A stretch of DNA of 64,000 bases, from the NCBI RefSeq assembly GCF_036884655.1, contig NC_088348.1:24284501-24348500 (forward strand), written 5' to 3'. The notes beneath the pieces are model-generated. The model saw only the letters and a program-made list of their open reading frames with translations, was not told the DNA's origin and searched no databases. This document shows, piece by piece, positions 40,861-53,660 of the stretch (positions are counted from its first letter, which is position 1; each line of letters opens with the position of its first letter). Source of the stretch: Musa acuminata AAA Group (Eukaryota; Streptophyta; Magnoliopsida; Zingiberales; Musaceae). Position numbers and translations under genes: made by a program.

Positions 40861-43800
40861 GGGCTCCATGACTCCTAAGTTACAGAGATAACATGAAAAG
40901 ATGGATGTCAAATTCATTCTCCTACATGTCCGTAAATTGTTTGAGGAACAGAAAAGGACTCAGCGATATGAGATATCCAAGAGTCTCTTCCGTGCTAGAA
41001 TGACTGAGGGGACACCGATTCATAACCATGTCCTAAAGATGATTGAGTGGATAGAGAAACTCACAATCCTAGGAATGGTCCTAGAGGATAACCTGTGTAT
41101 AGATCTTGTGCTTCAATCCCTACCAGATTCCTTTTCACAGTTCATAATAAATTTTAATATGAACAAGCTTGAGGTGACTCTCCCTGAGCTCCTTAATATG
41201 TTGAGGGAGGCAGAGAGCACTATCAAGAAAGAGAAGCCTGTTCTCTACACTAGTGAGACCAGAAAGAAAAGGAAAGTAGAAAAGTCTTTTAAGAAGGGCA
41301 AGGGCAGACTAGGTAAAGCAAAGATTGCTAAGAAAGACCCGACAAAGGACAAAGGCCAGTGCTTCCACTACGACAAAGATGGGCACTAGAAGAGAAACTA
41401 CAAAGAGTACCTTGCAGAGAGGGCGAAACAAAAGCTTGGAGAAGCTTCAGATGCTATCATGGATGTAAGCAGGTCCAAGAGGAAATGTCATGAGGTGAAT
41501 AGTGTATACCAATGTAGGATAAGTCACATCCATGAGGGAAGAATTCAAAAGTTGCTAAAGGATGTATATCTAAATCCATTTAACTATGAGTCATATGCAA
41601 CTTACGAGCATTGCCTTTGTAGAAAACTAACCAACTCTTTATTTAGTGGAACTAGAGAGAGAATCACTGAGATGTTAGAACTCATATATAGTGATGTATG
41701 TGGACCCATGTCAACTCATGTCATTGGTGGTTACTCCTATTTCATTATCTTTACTGATGATTTCTCAAGATATGAACATGTGTACTTAATAAAGTACAAG
41801 TCCGAGGCCTTTGAGAAATTCAAACAGTATAAAAATGAAGTGGAGAACCAGACTGGAAAGAGTATTAAGACTCTTTGATTAGATCGAGGAGGTGAGTACT
41901 TTAAGTATAGAGTTCACATAATTCCTCAAGGACTATATGATTCGATCCCGATGGACACTTCTTTATATACCTTAGCTCAATGGTGTATCTGAAAAGAGGA
42001 ATCATATACTGTTAGGCATAGTGCGGTCCATGATGACTTTCGCTGATCGCTGATGATGAGTAGCTTACCTTCTAAATAGAGTTTCAACTAAATCGATAGT
42101 GTCTACACCATATGAGATATAGAAAGGGATTAAGCTCGATCTTAAGGTTATTAAGATTTGGGACTGCCCTACCCATGTCAAAAGACATAACCTTGATAAG
42201 TTTGAATCGACGACAGAGCGGTGCAAGTTCATAGGATACCCCAAGGAAACTTATGAGTATTATTTCTATCATCCCGAGGACCAAAAGGTCTTTGTAGCTT
42301 AGAAAAGTATTTCTTGAGAAGGAACACATTCTTGGTAGAGACAATTGGAGCATGATAGAGTTGAGTGAGGTTGGAGAACCTAGCTCAAGCATCATTCCAC
42401 GGCTTGAGTCTGTTTAGGTACCTAACACACAAGTTCCTACTTTATGTAGGTTTGACAAAGTATCTTATCCTCCTGAGAGATATGTGAGACATATTATAAA
42501 AGAGGATAGTGAGGATATTGATTCTCAAACCTACGAGGAGGCTATTACGAGTATAGACTCCAGGAAGTGGCAAGAAGCCATACATTCTGAGATGAATTTC
42601 ATGTACTCCAATAAGGTTTGAAACCTAGTTAATGCACCCAAGGGTATCGTACCCATCGGTTGCAAGTGGATCTTCAAGAAGAAGATTGGAGTAGATAGAA
42701 AGGTAGAGACCTATAAAGTAAGACTAGTGGCTAAGGGGTATCGTCAAAGGTAAGGTGTTGACTATAATGAAACCTTCTCACCCGTAGCCATGCTAAAATC
42801 GATTTGAATTTTATTGATTATTGCAGCACACTATGATTATGAGATATGACAAATGGATGTGAACATCATATTCCTCAATGGCAACCTCGAGGAAAAAGTG
42901 TATATGATACAGCCTAAGGGATTTGTGTCCAAGGATTGCCCAGATAAGGTGTGTAGGTTGCTTAGGTCTATTTATAGACTAAAGCAAGTTTCCCAAAGTT
43001 GTAACATAAGATTTGATGAGACAATCAGATCTTATAACTTCATTAAGAATGAAGATGAGTCTTATGTGTACAGGAAGGTAAGTGGAGCGCTCTCACCTTC
43101 TTGGTGTTATATATGGATGATATCCTGATCATTAGGAAAGATGTAAGAATGCTATCGACGGTAAAGACTTGGTTATCTAGACACTTCTCCATAAAGGACT
43201 TAGAGGAAGCATCCTATATCTTGGAGATTCGGATCTATAGAGATAGATCCAAAATGATGCTTGACTTGTCCTAGTCCAGATACATAGACATCATTGTCAA
43301 AATATTTGGTATAAAAAATTCTAAGAAATGTCTCATATCAATGAGCTATGAGATATCATTTTCTAAGAATATGTCCACAAAGACTCTTGAAGAAAGGACG
43401 AACATGGATATGATACCCTATGCCTCAGTGATAGGGTCTATCATGTATGTCATGTTATATACCAGGCTTGATATAGCGTATGTTTTGAGTGTCACGAGCA
43501 GGTATCAAGCAGATCTAGACTTGGAGCACTGGAAAGCAGTAAAGTATATCCTTAAGTACTTGAGAAGGACTAAAGATCTTTTACTGGTATATGGAGGTAG
43601 TAGCCTCAGGGTTGAAGGCTATATAGACTCGAGTTTCCAATCCGATGTCGATGATAGCAAGTCAAATTTGGTATATATGTACACCATGAATAGAGGACCA
43701 ATATGCTAGAAGAGTTCCAAGCAAAATACTACTATTGATTCGACCACAGAGGCGGAGTATATTGCTGCAGCAGAGACGGTAAAAGAGGGAGTCTAGATAA

Positions 43801-44040
43801 AGAAGTTCATCACAGATCTAGGAGTCATACTAGGAAGCGAGGAGTCGATTCCCTTGTATTGTAACAACATCAGGGCGGATACTCAAATAAGGGAACTCAG
43901 GTCCCATCAGAAGTATTATGAGGAGGTTCCAACTGATTAGAGAGATCATGGCCCGAGGAGATATATCAGTGGAAATAGTTCCATTTGAAGATAACATTGT
44001 AGATCCATTGATAAAGCCGTTGTTTCAAATTGTCTTTGAG
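40861..44040 (+). pseudogene. Copia gag-pol remains of the outer element, multiply broken
   Basis: Gag part at 40898-41390 (FEISK-like stretch, [16 protein letters not shown], and a damaged zinc knuckle CFHYDKDGH followed by a stop). Integrase at about 41640-41960 (SDVCGPM, TDDFSRY, RGGEY). RT at about 42540-43130 (degenerate; MDVNIIFLNGNLEEKVYM, LLRSIYRLKQ). RNase H and tail at 43341-43990 (YASVIGSIMY, STTEAEYIAAAE). Many stops and frame changes separate these blocks. The element cannot encode its own proteins. The open frame on the opposite strand at 42084-42395 is a shadow. Confidence 0.9.
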
Positions 44041-44090
44041 CATCAAAGGGGTCTGATGGGGATCAAACACATAGGTGATTGACTTTAGGT

Positions 44091-44102
44091 CAAGTGGGAG
44101 AT
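44091..44102 (+). other. Polypurine tract of the outer Copia element
   Basis: CAAGTGGGAGAT lies directly before the 3' LTR start TGCTAATCATA, the usual plant Copia arrangement. Confidence 0.8.
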
Positions 44103-45013
44103 TGCTAATCATAGGTGCCCTACAAGCCAATCACGTGAGTGATAACACGTATGACTTGACACACAATATTTTTGTTTATTATTATTATTTAATTTTTTAT
44201 CACATTATATTGCCTATTGCTTGAATATATTGTGATGTCCATGGATCCGTGCAATGAGAATCATATTGTGATGAGATCACAATAATGAGACCAATTCGCC
44301 TTTAAACACAGATCCTAAATAACCCCGATCATAGGTTACTCGAGAGGGACATCGAGATAACCGAACAGACTAGTGTGCTTTGTATACCCGTATATATGAT
44401 GGTTGTAGCTGATCTCATACTTGCTCATGTGAAGACACTAGGGATATAATACAAGTGCTCATTAGGGAATTAGTTCACTGATTGATCTGCTTATGGAATG
44501 TTGGATGGTTGATGATGTCTTATTATCAAACAACGATTCTGAGTCCCAATGGTGTATCTGGTCCTTAAACTTGAGACACCAATGATGTCCTGTGTGAGTA
44601 CTCCACTCTTTGATATCAGACTTATAGGTCTGGAGGTTCTAGATCTAGCATAGCTGGTCATCGAGAGTGATAGCTAACCTTACAAGGGCTATTGAGTATC
44701 ATTAGAGAATTATTCACTCTCGACGTCATGAGAGGAATATCTCATGTTTTCTTTTTTAGACAAATCCTTAGCTAGGGTCATTCAGATTGAGAGAGAAAGA
44801 GTTCTCTAGGAGAATCCGATTAGAGCGAGACTCGAATAGAAATCGTATGGGTCTAACGACACCATGCTCAGTATATAGTCTCTAGGATATTATATGGACG
44901 AGGTACATTATAAGTAAGGACAGATAAGTCCAATAGATTGGATTTCCCTACATCGTCTAGAGATTACGGCGTAGTGACATAGTACATCCGTAATCGATGA
45001 GTCGAGTGAATTA
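44103..45013 (+). repeat. 3' LTR of the outer Copia element, first part
   Basis: Matches the solo LTR from its first base. The match is cut at 45013 by the inner element and resumes at 50300. Confidence 0.9.
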
Positions 45014-45626
45014 TATTGGGCTGATAGTCCATATTCAGCCCATGTGGGCTAAGGCAGCCCACAGCCCACAGCCCACAACCCCTCTTAACCTAACCCTAAT
45101 TAAGATTAGGGGGGTGTGGTGGCTGCGTTTTAGAAGCAGAAAAATGCTATAAAAAGGCAGCAACGAGGCAGATCTTGTGAGCCACGAGATTCCAAAGAGA
45201 AGAAGGAGAACAAGGCAGAAAAGGAAGAGAAAGAAAGGGAAGAAGACAAGGACAACGCAGAGAGACTGTTCTCAATCATCTAGCAGTGTTCTCATCTCAG
45301 GTTAGATCAAATCTACAGTAGACTCTTGCTGTGATTACTTGGGGAGGTTTTAGATATTATGGGCAGTGACGTGATCCTTGTATCCCAGTTCTTCTCTTGT
45401 GGTTGTTGCTAGGGTTTTGGGCAAGAGATTGAGATTTGTATATTCATTATTCTCATAGTGGATTATCTCTAGTTTGCCCCGTGGTTTTTACTCTTCCCAT
45501 TGAAGGGGTTTTCCACGTATATCTTGGTGTTTCTGTTTGATTATATTTCCATTTTATTCCGCTGCGTATTATGGTCTTCTAGTATTTGTTCATATACAAA
45601 GGTTATTCCTCTTTATATCCCCATCA
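45014..45626 (+). repeat. 5' LTR of the inner Copia element
   Basis: 613 bp. It begins TATTGGGCTGATA where the 3' LTR has TGTTGGGCTGATA, so the terminal TG is damaged. It contains an extra 14 bp from repeated AGCCCAC units. TATA-like GCTATAAAAAGG at 45148-45159. Confidence 0.95.
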
Positions 45627-45628
45627 AC

Positions 45629-45642
45629 TGGTATCAGAGCGG
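45629..45642 (+). other. Primer-binding site of the inner Copia element
   Basis: TGGTATCAGAGCGG, complementary to the 3' end of initiator Met-tRNA, two bases after the LTR. Confidence 0.92.
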
Positions 45643-45673
45643 GGTTTTGGTGATTTAATTTTTGTATTTGAAC

Positions 45674-48600
45674 ATGGAGGCCAGTAATATTTCTTGCATG
45701 ATTAGTTTGAATGGAAATAATTGGATGATATGGAAACCAAGAATGGAAGATCTCTTGTATTGCAAAGATTTGTATGGACCTTTGCAAGGGGATAATGCAA
45801 AACCTACAACTATGACAAATGATGAGTGGAAGAGGTTAGATCGAAAAACAATTGGGTTTATTAAACAATGGCTTGATGATAGTGTCTTTCACCATGTTTC
45901 TACTGAAATTTTTGCATATTCTCTTTGGAAAAAATTGGAAAGTCTTTATGAAAGAAAAACAGCTGGCAACAAAGCTTTTTTGATCAGAAAACTTATGAAC
46001 CTAAAATATAGAGAGGGTGCTTCTATTGCTGAGCATTTGAATGAAATGCAGAGTATTACTAACCAGTTATCCTCTATGAAAATGTCTTTTGATGATGAGT
46101 TGCAGGCATTGTTACTTCTCAGTTCATTACCAGAAAGTTGGGAGACACTGGTGGTTTCCCTTAGTAATTCTACGTCAGATGGTATTGTCACTATAAGTCA
46201 AGTAACAAGCAGTTTGTTGAATGAGGAGTTGAGAAGAAAGAGTTCGGCAACATCTCAGAATGATTCACAGGCACTTATCTCAGAGAACAGAGAAAGGTCA
46301 AAGTCTAGAAGCAGTTCACGTATGGGTAGGAGCAAGTCAAGATCAAGAAAAGATATTGTTTGCTATAACTATGGTGAGAAAGGACATTACAAGAACCAAT
46401 GTAAGCAACCTAAGAAGAACAAGAAAAAGGGAAAAGAAGTGGAGTCTACAGAGTCAAAGGATAATACTACAGCTATAGTGCAGGGTGGTGATTATTTGAT
46501 TTTGTCTCCTTTTGATGATATTTTTTCTTGTGTGTGTCAGGATCTTGAGTGGGTGATTGACATAGGTGCTTCTTATCATGCTACACCTCGGAGAGAGTTT
46601 TTTGCTACATACAGGTCTGGAAACTTTGGTGTTGTCAAGATGGGCAACTATGGCACAGCAGACATCATTGACATGGGTGATATCCATTTAAAGACCAACC
46701 TTGGCTACAAGTTGGTACTTAAGGATGTGAGGCATGTGGTTGACTTGAGGCTGAATTTAATTTCAGTTGGAAGACTAGATGATGAAGAGTATGAAAGTAG
46801 ATTTCACAAAGGGCAATGGAAGCTTAGTAAGAGTTCTCTTGTTATAGCTAGTGGAAAGAAATGTCATACTTTATACAGGTTGCAGGCTAAAGCTTATGGT
46901 GAGCAGTTAAATGCTACAGAGAAAGACTTCAGTATAGAGTTGTGGCATAGGCGATTGGGACACATGAGCGAGAAAGGGCTGCAAGCTCTTTCCAAGAGAG
47001 AGGTATTACCAGATCTCAAAGGTATACATCTGAACCCTTGTATTGATTGTTTGGCTGGTAAACAACATAGAGTTTCATTTGCTAGTGCTGCTTTGTCTAG
47101 AAAAATGTATGCCTTAGACCGTGTTTATACAGATGTATGTGGTCCTTTGAGGACAAAAACTCCTGGTGGATCTGTTGATGTTCTTGGTATAAGTGGTGCA
47201 CTTTATTTTGTCACTTTTATAGATGATTTTTCCAGGAAAGTTTGGGCTTATGCTTTGAAGACCAAAGATCAGGTTATTAATGTCTTCAAATAGTTTCATG
47301 CCAGGGTTGAAAGGGAGATAGAAAGGAAATTGAAATGCATAAGATCAGATAATGGTGGTGAGTATACGGGATTGTTTAATGACTATTGCAGGTCACATGG
47401 GATCCAACATGAGATGACAGTTCCTGGTACACCTCAGCATAATGCAATTGCAGAGAGGATGAACCGCACCATCATGGAAAAGATCAGATGTATGCTTTCA
47501 CGGGCCAAGCTACCCAAAAGGTTTTGGGATGAGGCTTTGAGGACTGCAGTTGATGTGATCAACTTATCACCATGTACAACCCTAGATGGTGATGTTGCAG
47601 AGCATATATGGTCAGGGAAAGATGTTTCCTACAAGCATTTGAGAGTGTTTGGTTGTCGTGCATTTGCACATGTTCCAGATAATGAGAGGTCCAAGCTGGA
47701 TGGTAAGTCTAAAGAATGTATTTTTCTTGGTTACTCACATGATCAGTTTGGTTACAGGCTTTGGGATCCAGAAAAGCAGAAGGTGTTCAGGAGCAGAGAT
47801 GTGGTCTTCTTTGATGATCAAACCTTTGAGGATTTGAAGAAGAAGGCACCAGCCAAGACTTCTGCAGAAGGATTAGCAGATTGTGACCTAGTTATTCCTC
47901 CAGTATATCAGGGTGATGGGGGAGATGTGCAGGAAAATAGTGTAGAGCCTGATGTTGATTTACCTGCAGGACATGTTGAGCAAGAAGAAGTAGGAGAGCA
48001 AGTTCCCGCAGAACCTCAGTTGAGAAGATCTTCTAGACAACGTCAACCTTCCAGAAGATACTCTACAGATGAGTATGTGATGCTTACTGATGCAGGTGAA
48101 CCAGAGAGTTACCAGGAAGCAGTTGAGAGTGAGCAGAAAGAGAAGTGGTTAGTTACTATGCAGGAAGAGATGGATGCTCTTCAAAAGAACCACACTTATG
48201 ATTTGGTGCTGCCACCAAATGGAATGAAGGCCTTGAAGAACAAGTGAGTTTTTAGGTTGAAGACTCAAGAATATTGTTCTCAACCAAAGTACAAAGCTAG
48301 ATTGGTTGTGAAAGGCTTTGGTCAAAAGAAATGTATTGACTTTGAAGAGATGTTTTCTCCTATTGTTAAAATGTCTTCTATTCGTGTTGTTCTTGGTATT
48401 GCTGCTAGCCAGGACTTGGAGGTTGAGCAGTTAGATGTGAAGACAGCTTTCCTTCATGGTGATTTGGAGGAGGAAATTTATATGGAGCAACCAGAAGGCT
48501 TCAAAGTCAAAGGTAAAGATAATTTTGTCTGCAAGTTGAAGAAGAGCTTGTATGGGCTAAAGCAAGCTCCAAGATAGTGGTACAGAAAGTTTGATTCATT

Positions 48601-49654
48601 TATAAAAGAAAATGGATATAAAAGAACGACTTCAGATCATTGTGTGTACATCAAATGGTTTGGTGAGGATTTTATTATTCTCTTACTTTATGTTGATGAC
48701 ATGCTTATTCTTGGGAAAGATATATCTAAAATTGACAGGTTGAAGAAGGAACTGAGTGAGTCTTTTGCAATGAAGGACATGGGGCCAGCAAATCAAATAC
48801 TAGGCATGCAGATTTCTCGTGACAGGAAAAACAAGAAGATTTGGTTGTCACAGAAGAAATACATCGAGAAGGTATTGGAAAGATTCAGTATGAGCAATGC
48901 AAAACGAGTTGGTTCTCCTCTTGCAGGTCACTTCAAGTTGTGCTCAGAACAGAGTCCGTCAAGTGATGAGGAGAAGGAGAAAATGCAAAAGGTTCCTTAT
49001 GCTTCAACAGTTGGAAGTTTAATGTATGCAATGGTATGTACGAGGCCAGACATCGCATATGCAGTGGGTGTTACTAGCAGATTTCTTGCAAATCCAGGCA
49101 AAGAGCACTGGGCAACAGTGAAGTGGATTTTTAGATATCTCAGAGTGAGCTCTAAGGTTTGTTTAAGCTTTGGAGGTGGACCACCTATGTTGACAAGTTA
49201 CACAGATGCAGATATGGCAAGAGATATAGATACGAGGAAGTCCACTTCAGGTTATGTACTTACTTTTGCAGGGGGAGCTGTGTCATGGCAATCCAGGTTA
49301 CAAAGGTGTATTGCTCTCTCCACCACAGAAGCAGAACATATTGCTGCTACAGAGGTATGCAAAGAAATGTTATGGATGAAAGAATTCTTACAAAAATTGG
49401 GGCTGAAACAGGAAAATTATGTGGTACATTGTGACAGCCAGAGTGCCATCCATTTGTGTAAGAACCCAATGTTTCATTCCAAGTCAAAGCATATAGATGT
49501 CAGATACCACTGGATTCGAAATGTATTTGAAGAGAAGCAGTTGCAGCTTCAGAAAATTCATACAGATGACAACGGAGCAGACATGTTAACGAAGACCTTA
49601 CCAAAAGAAAGACAGGAGATATGCCGACAGTTGGTCGGCATGGCTTCACATTGA
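45674..49654 (+). pseudogene. Copia gag-pol polyprotein of the inner element, three nonsense codons
   Basis: One frame of 1327 codons (TNT1 has about 1328), with premature stops at 47291 (TAG), 48245 (TGA) and 48575 (TAG) and no frameshift. Order: gag (MEASNIS, NGNNWMIWKPRMEDLL), zinc knuckle CYNYGEKGHYKNQC whose second Cys is Tyr, protease site reading WVIDIGAS where the family has D-T/S-G, integrase zinc region (HRRLGHM...CIDCLAG) and core (YTDVCGPL, DNGGEY, AERMNRT), RT ([21 protein letters not shown]), RNase H (YTDADMARDID, LSTTEAEHIAA). The chosen ATG 45674 is the usual MEA start; an in-frame ATG lies four codons upstream at 45662. Besides the stops, the changed zinc-knuckle and protease residues should disable gag processing and RNA packaging. 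It could still move if supplied by a relative. Confidence 0.94.
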
Positions 49655-49696
49655 GGAGTCATGAGACAGCCTCCCTTATGGGTTGAAGGGGGAGGT

Positions 49697-50294
49697 TGTT
49701 GGGCTGATATCCCATATTCAGCCCATGTAGGCTAGGGCAGCCCACAACCCCTCTTAACCTAACCCTAATTAAGATTAGGGGGTGTGGTGGCTGCGTTTTA
49801 GAAGCAGAAAAAGGCTATAAAAAGGCAGCAACGAGGCTAATCTTGTGAGCCACGAGATTCCAAAGAGAAGAAGGAGAACAAGGCAGAAAAGGAAGAGAAA
49901 GAAAGGGAAGAAGACAAGGACAACGCAGAGAGACTGTTCTCAATCATCTAGCAGTGTTCTCATCTCAGGTTAGATCAAATCTATAGTAGACTCTTGCTGT
50001 GATTACTCGGGGAGGTTTTAGATATTGTGGGCAGTGACGTGATCCTTGTATCCCAGTTCTTCTCTTGTGGTTGTTGCTAGGGTTTTGGGCAAGAGATTGA
50101 GATTTGTATATTCATTATTCTCATAGTAGATTATCTCTAGTTTGCCCCGTGGTTTTTACTCTTCACATTGAAGGGGTTTTCCACGTATATCTTGGTGTTT
50201 CTGTTTGATTGTGTTTCTATTTTATTCCGCTGCGTATTATGGTCTTCTAGTATTTGTTCATATACAAAGGTTATTCCTCTTTATATCCCCATCA
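49697..50294 (+). repeat. 3' LTR of the inner Copia element
   Basis: 598 bp, TGTTGGGCTGATA to CCCCATCA, about 97 percent identical to the 5' LTR by eye. It follows the polypurine tract. Confidence 0.96.
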
Positions 50295-50299
50295 AATTA

Positions 50300-50986
50300 T
50301 TATGGAGATAATAATTCACTGAGTCAAAAGGAGTTCTGACAGATATAACTCACGCTCAACTCGATATTGGGTCTAGAGGGTCACACACATATAGTAGGCA
50401 TTGCGATAAATAGAGGTTCAGATATGAGATATCCGTTGGAGCCTCTATATTATTGGATATCCAATAAGCTCTTAAATTATTAGATCATACGGATGAGATC
50501 CAATAAGAGCCAATGAGATATTATTAGATAGATATCCACTAATCTAAGATATTGAGGTAGTTGAATGGAGATCCAATACATAGAGCAAGATCCATTAGGG
50601 TTAAGTTGATAGGGGACCTCTATAAATATGAGGGAATCAATGGTTCATAGACAAAAGCCTTTTTGGGTTGTCTCTCCTATTCTCCTCCCCTTTTCCTCTT
50701 CAGATAACAGGCTTGGAGTTTTGAGGAGCATCGTCACAATCCTACTGTGTGGATCATCACTAGAGAGAAGGATGCTTGACCTCCTTCATCCTCTCCTAGA
50801 GATCTGCAAGGATTCAGGGATATACGATCTCCCTAGATAACACAATATTTAATATACGCAGTTTTCTATTTTGTGCATTTTGCGCACTAATCTTCACACA
50901 ACGACGAATATATCTTTAGAAAATTGAGGATTTTATTTTATGTTCTTCTACTGCGCATGTGATGTCGTCCCTTAAATTTCCCTACA
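50300..50986 (+). repeat. 3' LTR of the outer Copia element, second part
   Basis: Continues the LTR cut at 45013 and ends in TTCCCTACA, the same end as the solo LTR. CCTCTATAAATATGAG is at about 50617-50632. Confidence 0.9.
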
Positions 50987-51559
50987 ATAGCACTATTAGA
51001 ATATTAATTTCTAAGAAAGAGATGTTAGAGAGTGAGGACTAGTAGAAGAACTCTTTGATTGGCTACTTTATGCGCTCTTGTTCATCCTTCGTTACTATTA
51101 AAAATAGTCTCGATCATGTTAAAACCTAAAGGATCCCTTGATATATTATCCTTGGATATAAGTTTTTTATCTTTCAATTTCACAATAGTGGTGATTAAAC
51201 TATACTATTAGAGTTTGGGTAATGGTATGCTTAAAATAAACTATTCATATTTTAACCTTTTGGATCATAACTTTCAATCGGAAAGAATCAATTTTTTCAC
51301 TATCCTATTTAGGTAAAAAATTTATAATATTTATTTATTTATATAGATACTGAAGTTTATCAGTTATATTATCAGTGGTATTGGGAAGCCTTTATGAACC
51401 GTGTAACTAGTAAAAAATAACCTATTAATTTTATAGATGTTTGCATTAAGGCATTCGTCTTTACGAAACTCCCTAATGTTCATTACATTATTATCGATAA
51501 TACCAAAGACTATATCATTAGGTTAAAATAAAACTAAACGTAGGTGAGATGCTTATATT

Positions 51560-53660
51560 ACTAATATTTTAAGCATTTAAACAAATCTTATAAGTTCTCA
51601 ATTATATATAACTTTTATACTGATATTGACATATTAATTTTTCATAATTTCTCTCGGGCGCTTGGATTGCCCTTAGTGATTTTAATATATTTTTTTCTCA
51701 CGAAAATATTGAGGGCTTCCTTGTAAAATATTTAAGTATTACTCAATTTTCATATAAATTATATGAGCTTTCTTTATCTAATCTTAAATGAAAGATACAT
51801 AATTTTATATTTTAAATGGTCAAACTCCTTCTCAGGTGCCAATGGTACCATAAATAAGTTAGATAGAGTTATGGTTAGTTTAGATAGGTACTTATTCTTT
51901 ATGAATTTTTAAGTTGTGTTCTTACCACTTAATATCTCCAACCATTCTATGGTTATTGTGTATATTAGCAATACCACAAGGGTAATTGAGCTTAAAATAC
52001 TTCAACCATTGGTCTAACTATCTTGATTTTTATAAAATTATTAAAGACACTTGTTGTAGGAATGGTCATGTCAAATTGTAAAACTTCCTACTTTCTCATC
52101 TGTTAAAGTGGAGTTACATAATATTCAAAATAATTATATCATGACTAACCCTTTTGATGAATCCCTTTATGTTCTAGAGTAGCATATTTAAACTCTAAGA
52201 CTCTATTAGATGAAAAAAGAATATACTCTAGTAAAAGCCTACTTGTGGTTTTGCTTAGGTGACTGATAATACTTACTTTCATAAATCTTTTTATACTTAA
52301 TATGACAAAAATAATAATATTTTAACTATCTTGAATGAAAAAGGTCAAAATATCATGTTTTACCAAAAGCTTCTTGCCACTACCCTTCATATTTCACACA
52401 ATTTCATTTCTGTCTCTTTAAAATTATATTTGAATTATCTTGTTAGCTCCTCTCTAAATATGTCACCAAAGATGAAATCCAAGAGGTTGTTTTTAGCTCT
52501 ATGCCTGATAAAGCATCGGTGGTCATATAGACTTTTGTTGATTTTAAATCTCATTTCATATGCAAAGTTATTTATCTCTTCGTCTCTAAGATCATAACGA
52601 ATAGATTATAACAAGTTCTTCTAAAATCATTGATGCAAACTCACATACTTCTTTATCAAGAATAAGCTCATTCATGAGAATAGCATCTTTTGTCATGAGA
52701 TTATGTATAAGTAATAACTATCATACTACGAAACATGCCTCTCATATAAGTTTAAAAATTAATCTTCATAAGGCTTAGGATCTGATTCGTGAGATTTTCT
52801 TCTTTATCTTTTAGACAAATTTAGATTTCTAACCTAATTTGTTGGATAGATCAAAGTTTGCATTTCAAATTCAATTTTTACTATCAATACTAATGATTTT
52901 AATGTGGATTTCTTTTAAGGATCTCAAGGATTTTATCAAGATTATCTCATGATACCTTATCTATTCATGGTCGTTATGTAAAATATCTTTGATATATCAA
53001 ATAATATTACTTAGAAAGACTTTTTAACTCCCCAAAAATTTTGCTCTTTATCGTTGGTTACTCACTTGACTTTTGCATATGACCTATTTATATTCTCTAA
53101 TGTTGATATAATCTCTACTACTATTATTCGTGATATTTTTTTGCTTATCATTCAGAGATATATATAAGTTCATGCAAATCTATTTTTTTTTTTTTTTTTT
53201 TGCATTTTGCTCTAATGAGTTACAATAACTTATTTCTAAAACTCTTCAAATGCTTATTCCCAATCAAATTTTTTAGAGTTCCTCTTGCTACTAAGAAGAT
53301 ATCAGTCAAGCCTACTTCTTATTAATTCTATTATGTCATAATACAAAATTGAATTTCTAGATTTGTTTCTCATGCGAGTTTTCTTAAGCGCATTAAGGTT
53401 GTTTTACTTGCTAAGATTATGTATTAGTGTTCCTTAATTCTACTTCTTCGGAATACAATGAATCAACTTGAACAACTTATGGCTCATTTCCTTTGGTCTA
53501 TCTTAAGAGCTTTTCTAAGGTGTCTCGGAAAACTATTTATCATTCAAAAGATAAGGGGGGTCCTAGCATATGTAGGATATCTTCATTCAATTATGTTTGT
53601 CGCATGAGGTATTTATGGGTCATTGCTTCCAAGAATTCCTTAGGGGTCAAATAGATTTCT
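51560..53660 (+). pseudogene. L1-type LINE ORF2 remains (endonuclease and reverse transcriptase)
   Basis: No long open frame, but successive short readings in changing frames match plant LINE ORF2 in the right order: end of the endonuclease (AWIALSDFN, then LDRVMVSLDR and PLNISNHSMV, matching the usual GDFN and GISDHSP motifs) at about 51650-51965; RT (VIYLFVSKIITNRL at about 52567-52610; a GFF.GSQGF.QD..MIPYLF-like stretch near 52910-52970); LTHLTFAYDLFIFS at about 53060-53100, where the family has the catalytic FADD; and the post-RT GGPSICRISSFNYVCRMRYL region at about 53555-53620. Stops and frameshifts are everywhere. It is a long-dead copy. Confidence 0.7.

Larger units (their letters stand above)
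45014..50294 (+). mobile_element. Inner Copia LTR retrotransposon (nested), nearly full length
   Basis: 5281 bp with two LTRs (45014-45626 and 49697-50294), primer-binding site TGGTATCAGAGCGG at 45629-45642 and polypurine tract GAAGGGGGAGGT at 49685-49696. It lies in the 3' LTR of the outer element in the same direction and is flanked by a perfect 5-bp duplication AATTA (45009-45013, 50295-50299). The LTRs differ by about 16 substitutions and two small indels, counted by eye, so the insertion is fairly young. Its internal frame is open apart from three stops. TNT1/Tork-like. Confidence 0.96.
38391..50986 (+). mobile_element. Outer Copia LTR retrotransposon, decayed, 5'-truncated and interrupted
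   Basis: Order: partial 5' LTR (38391-39421), primer-binding site (39423-39435), long leader, gag-integrase-RT-RNaseH remains (40861 to about 44040), polypurine tract (44091-44102), and a 3' LTR split into 44103-45013 and 50300-50986 by a second Copia element. The gene order integrase before RT makes it Ty1/copia. The 5' LTR lacks roughly its first 550 bp compared with the 3' LTR. Without the 5' end no target duplication can be checked. The same family left the solo LTR at 21271-22940. Confidence 0.9.

Noticed and set aside
42084..42395. 103-codon minus-strand frame inside the outer Copia element
   Set aside because: No domain, and it overlaps the decayed integrase/RT region in antisense.
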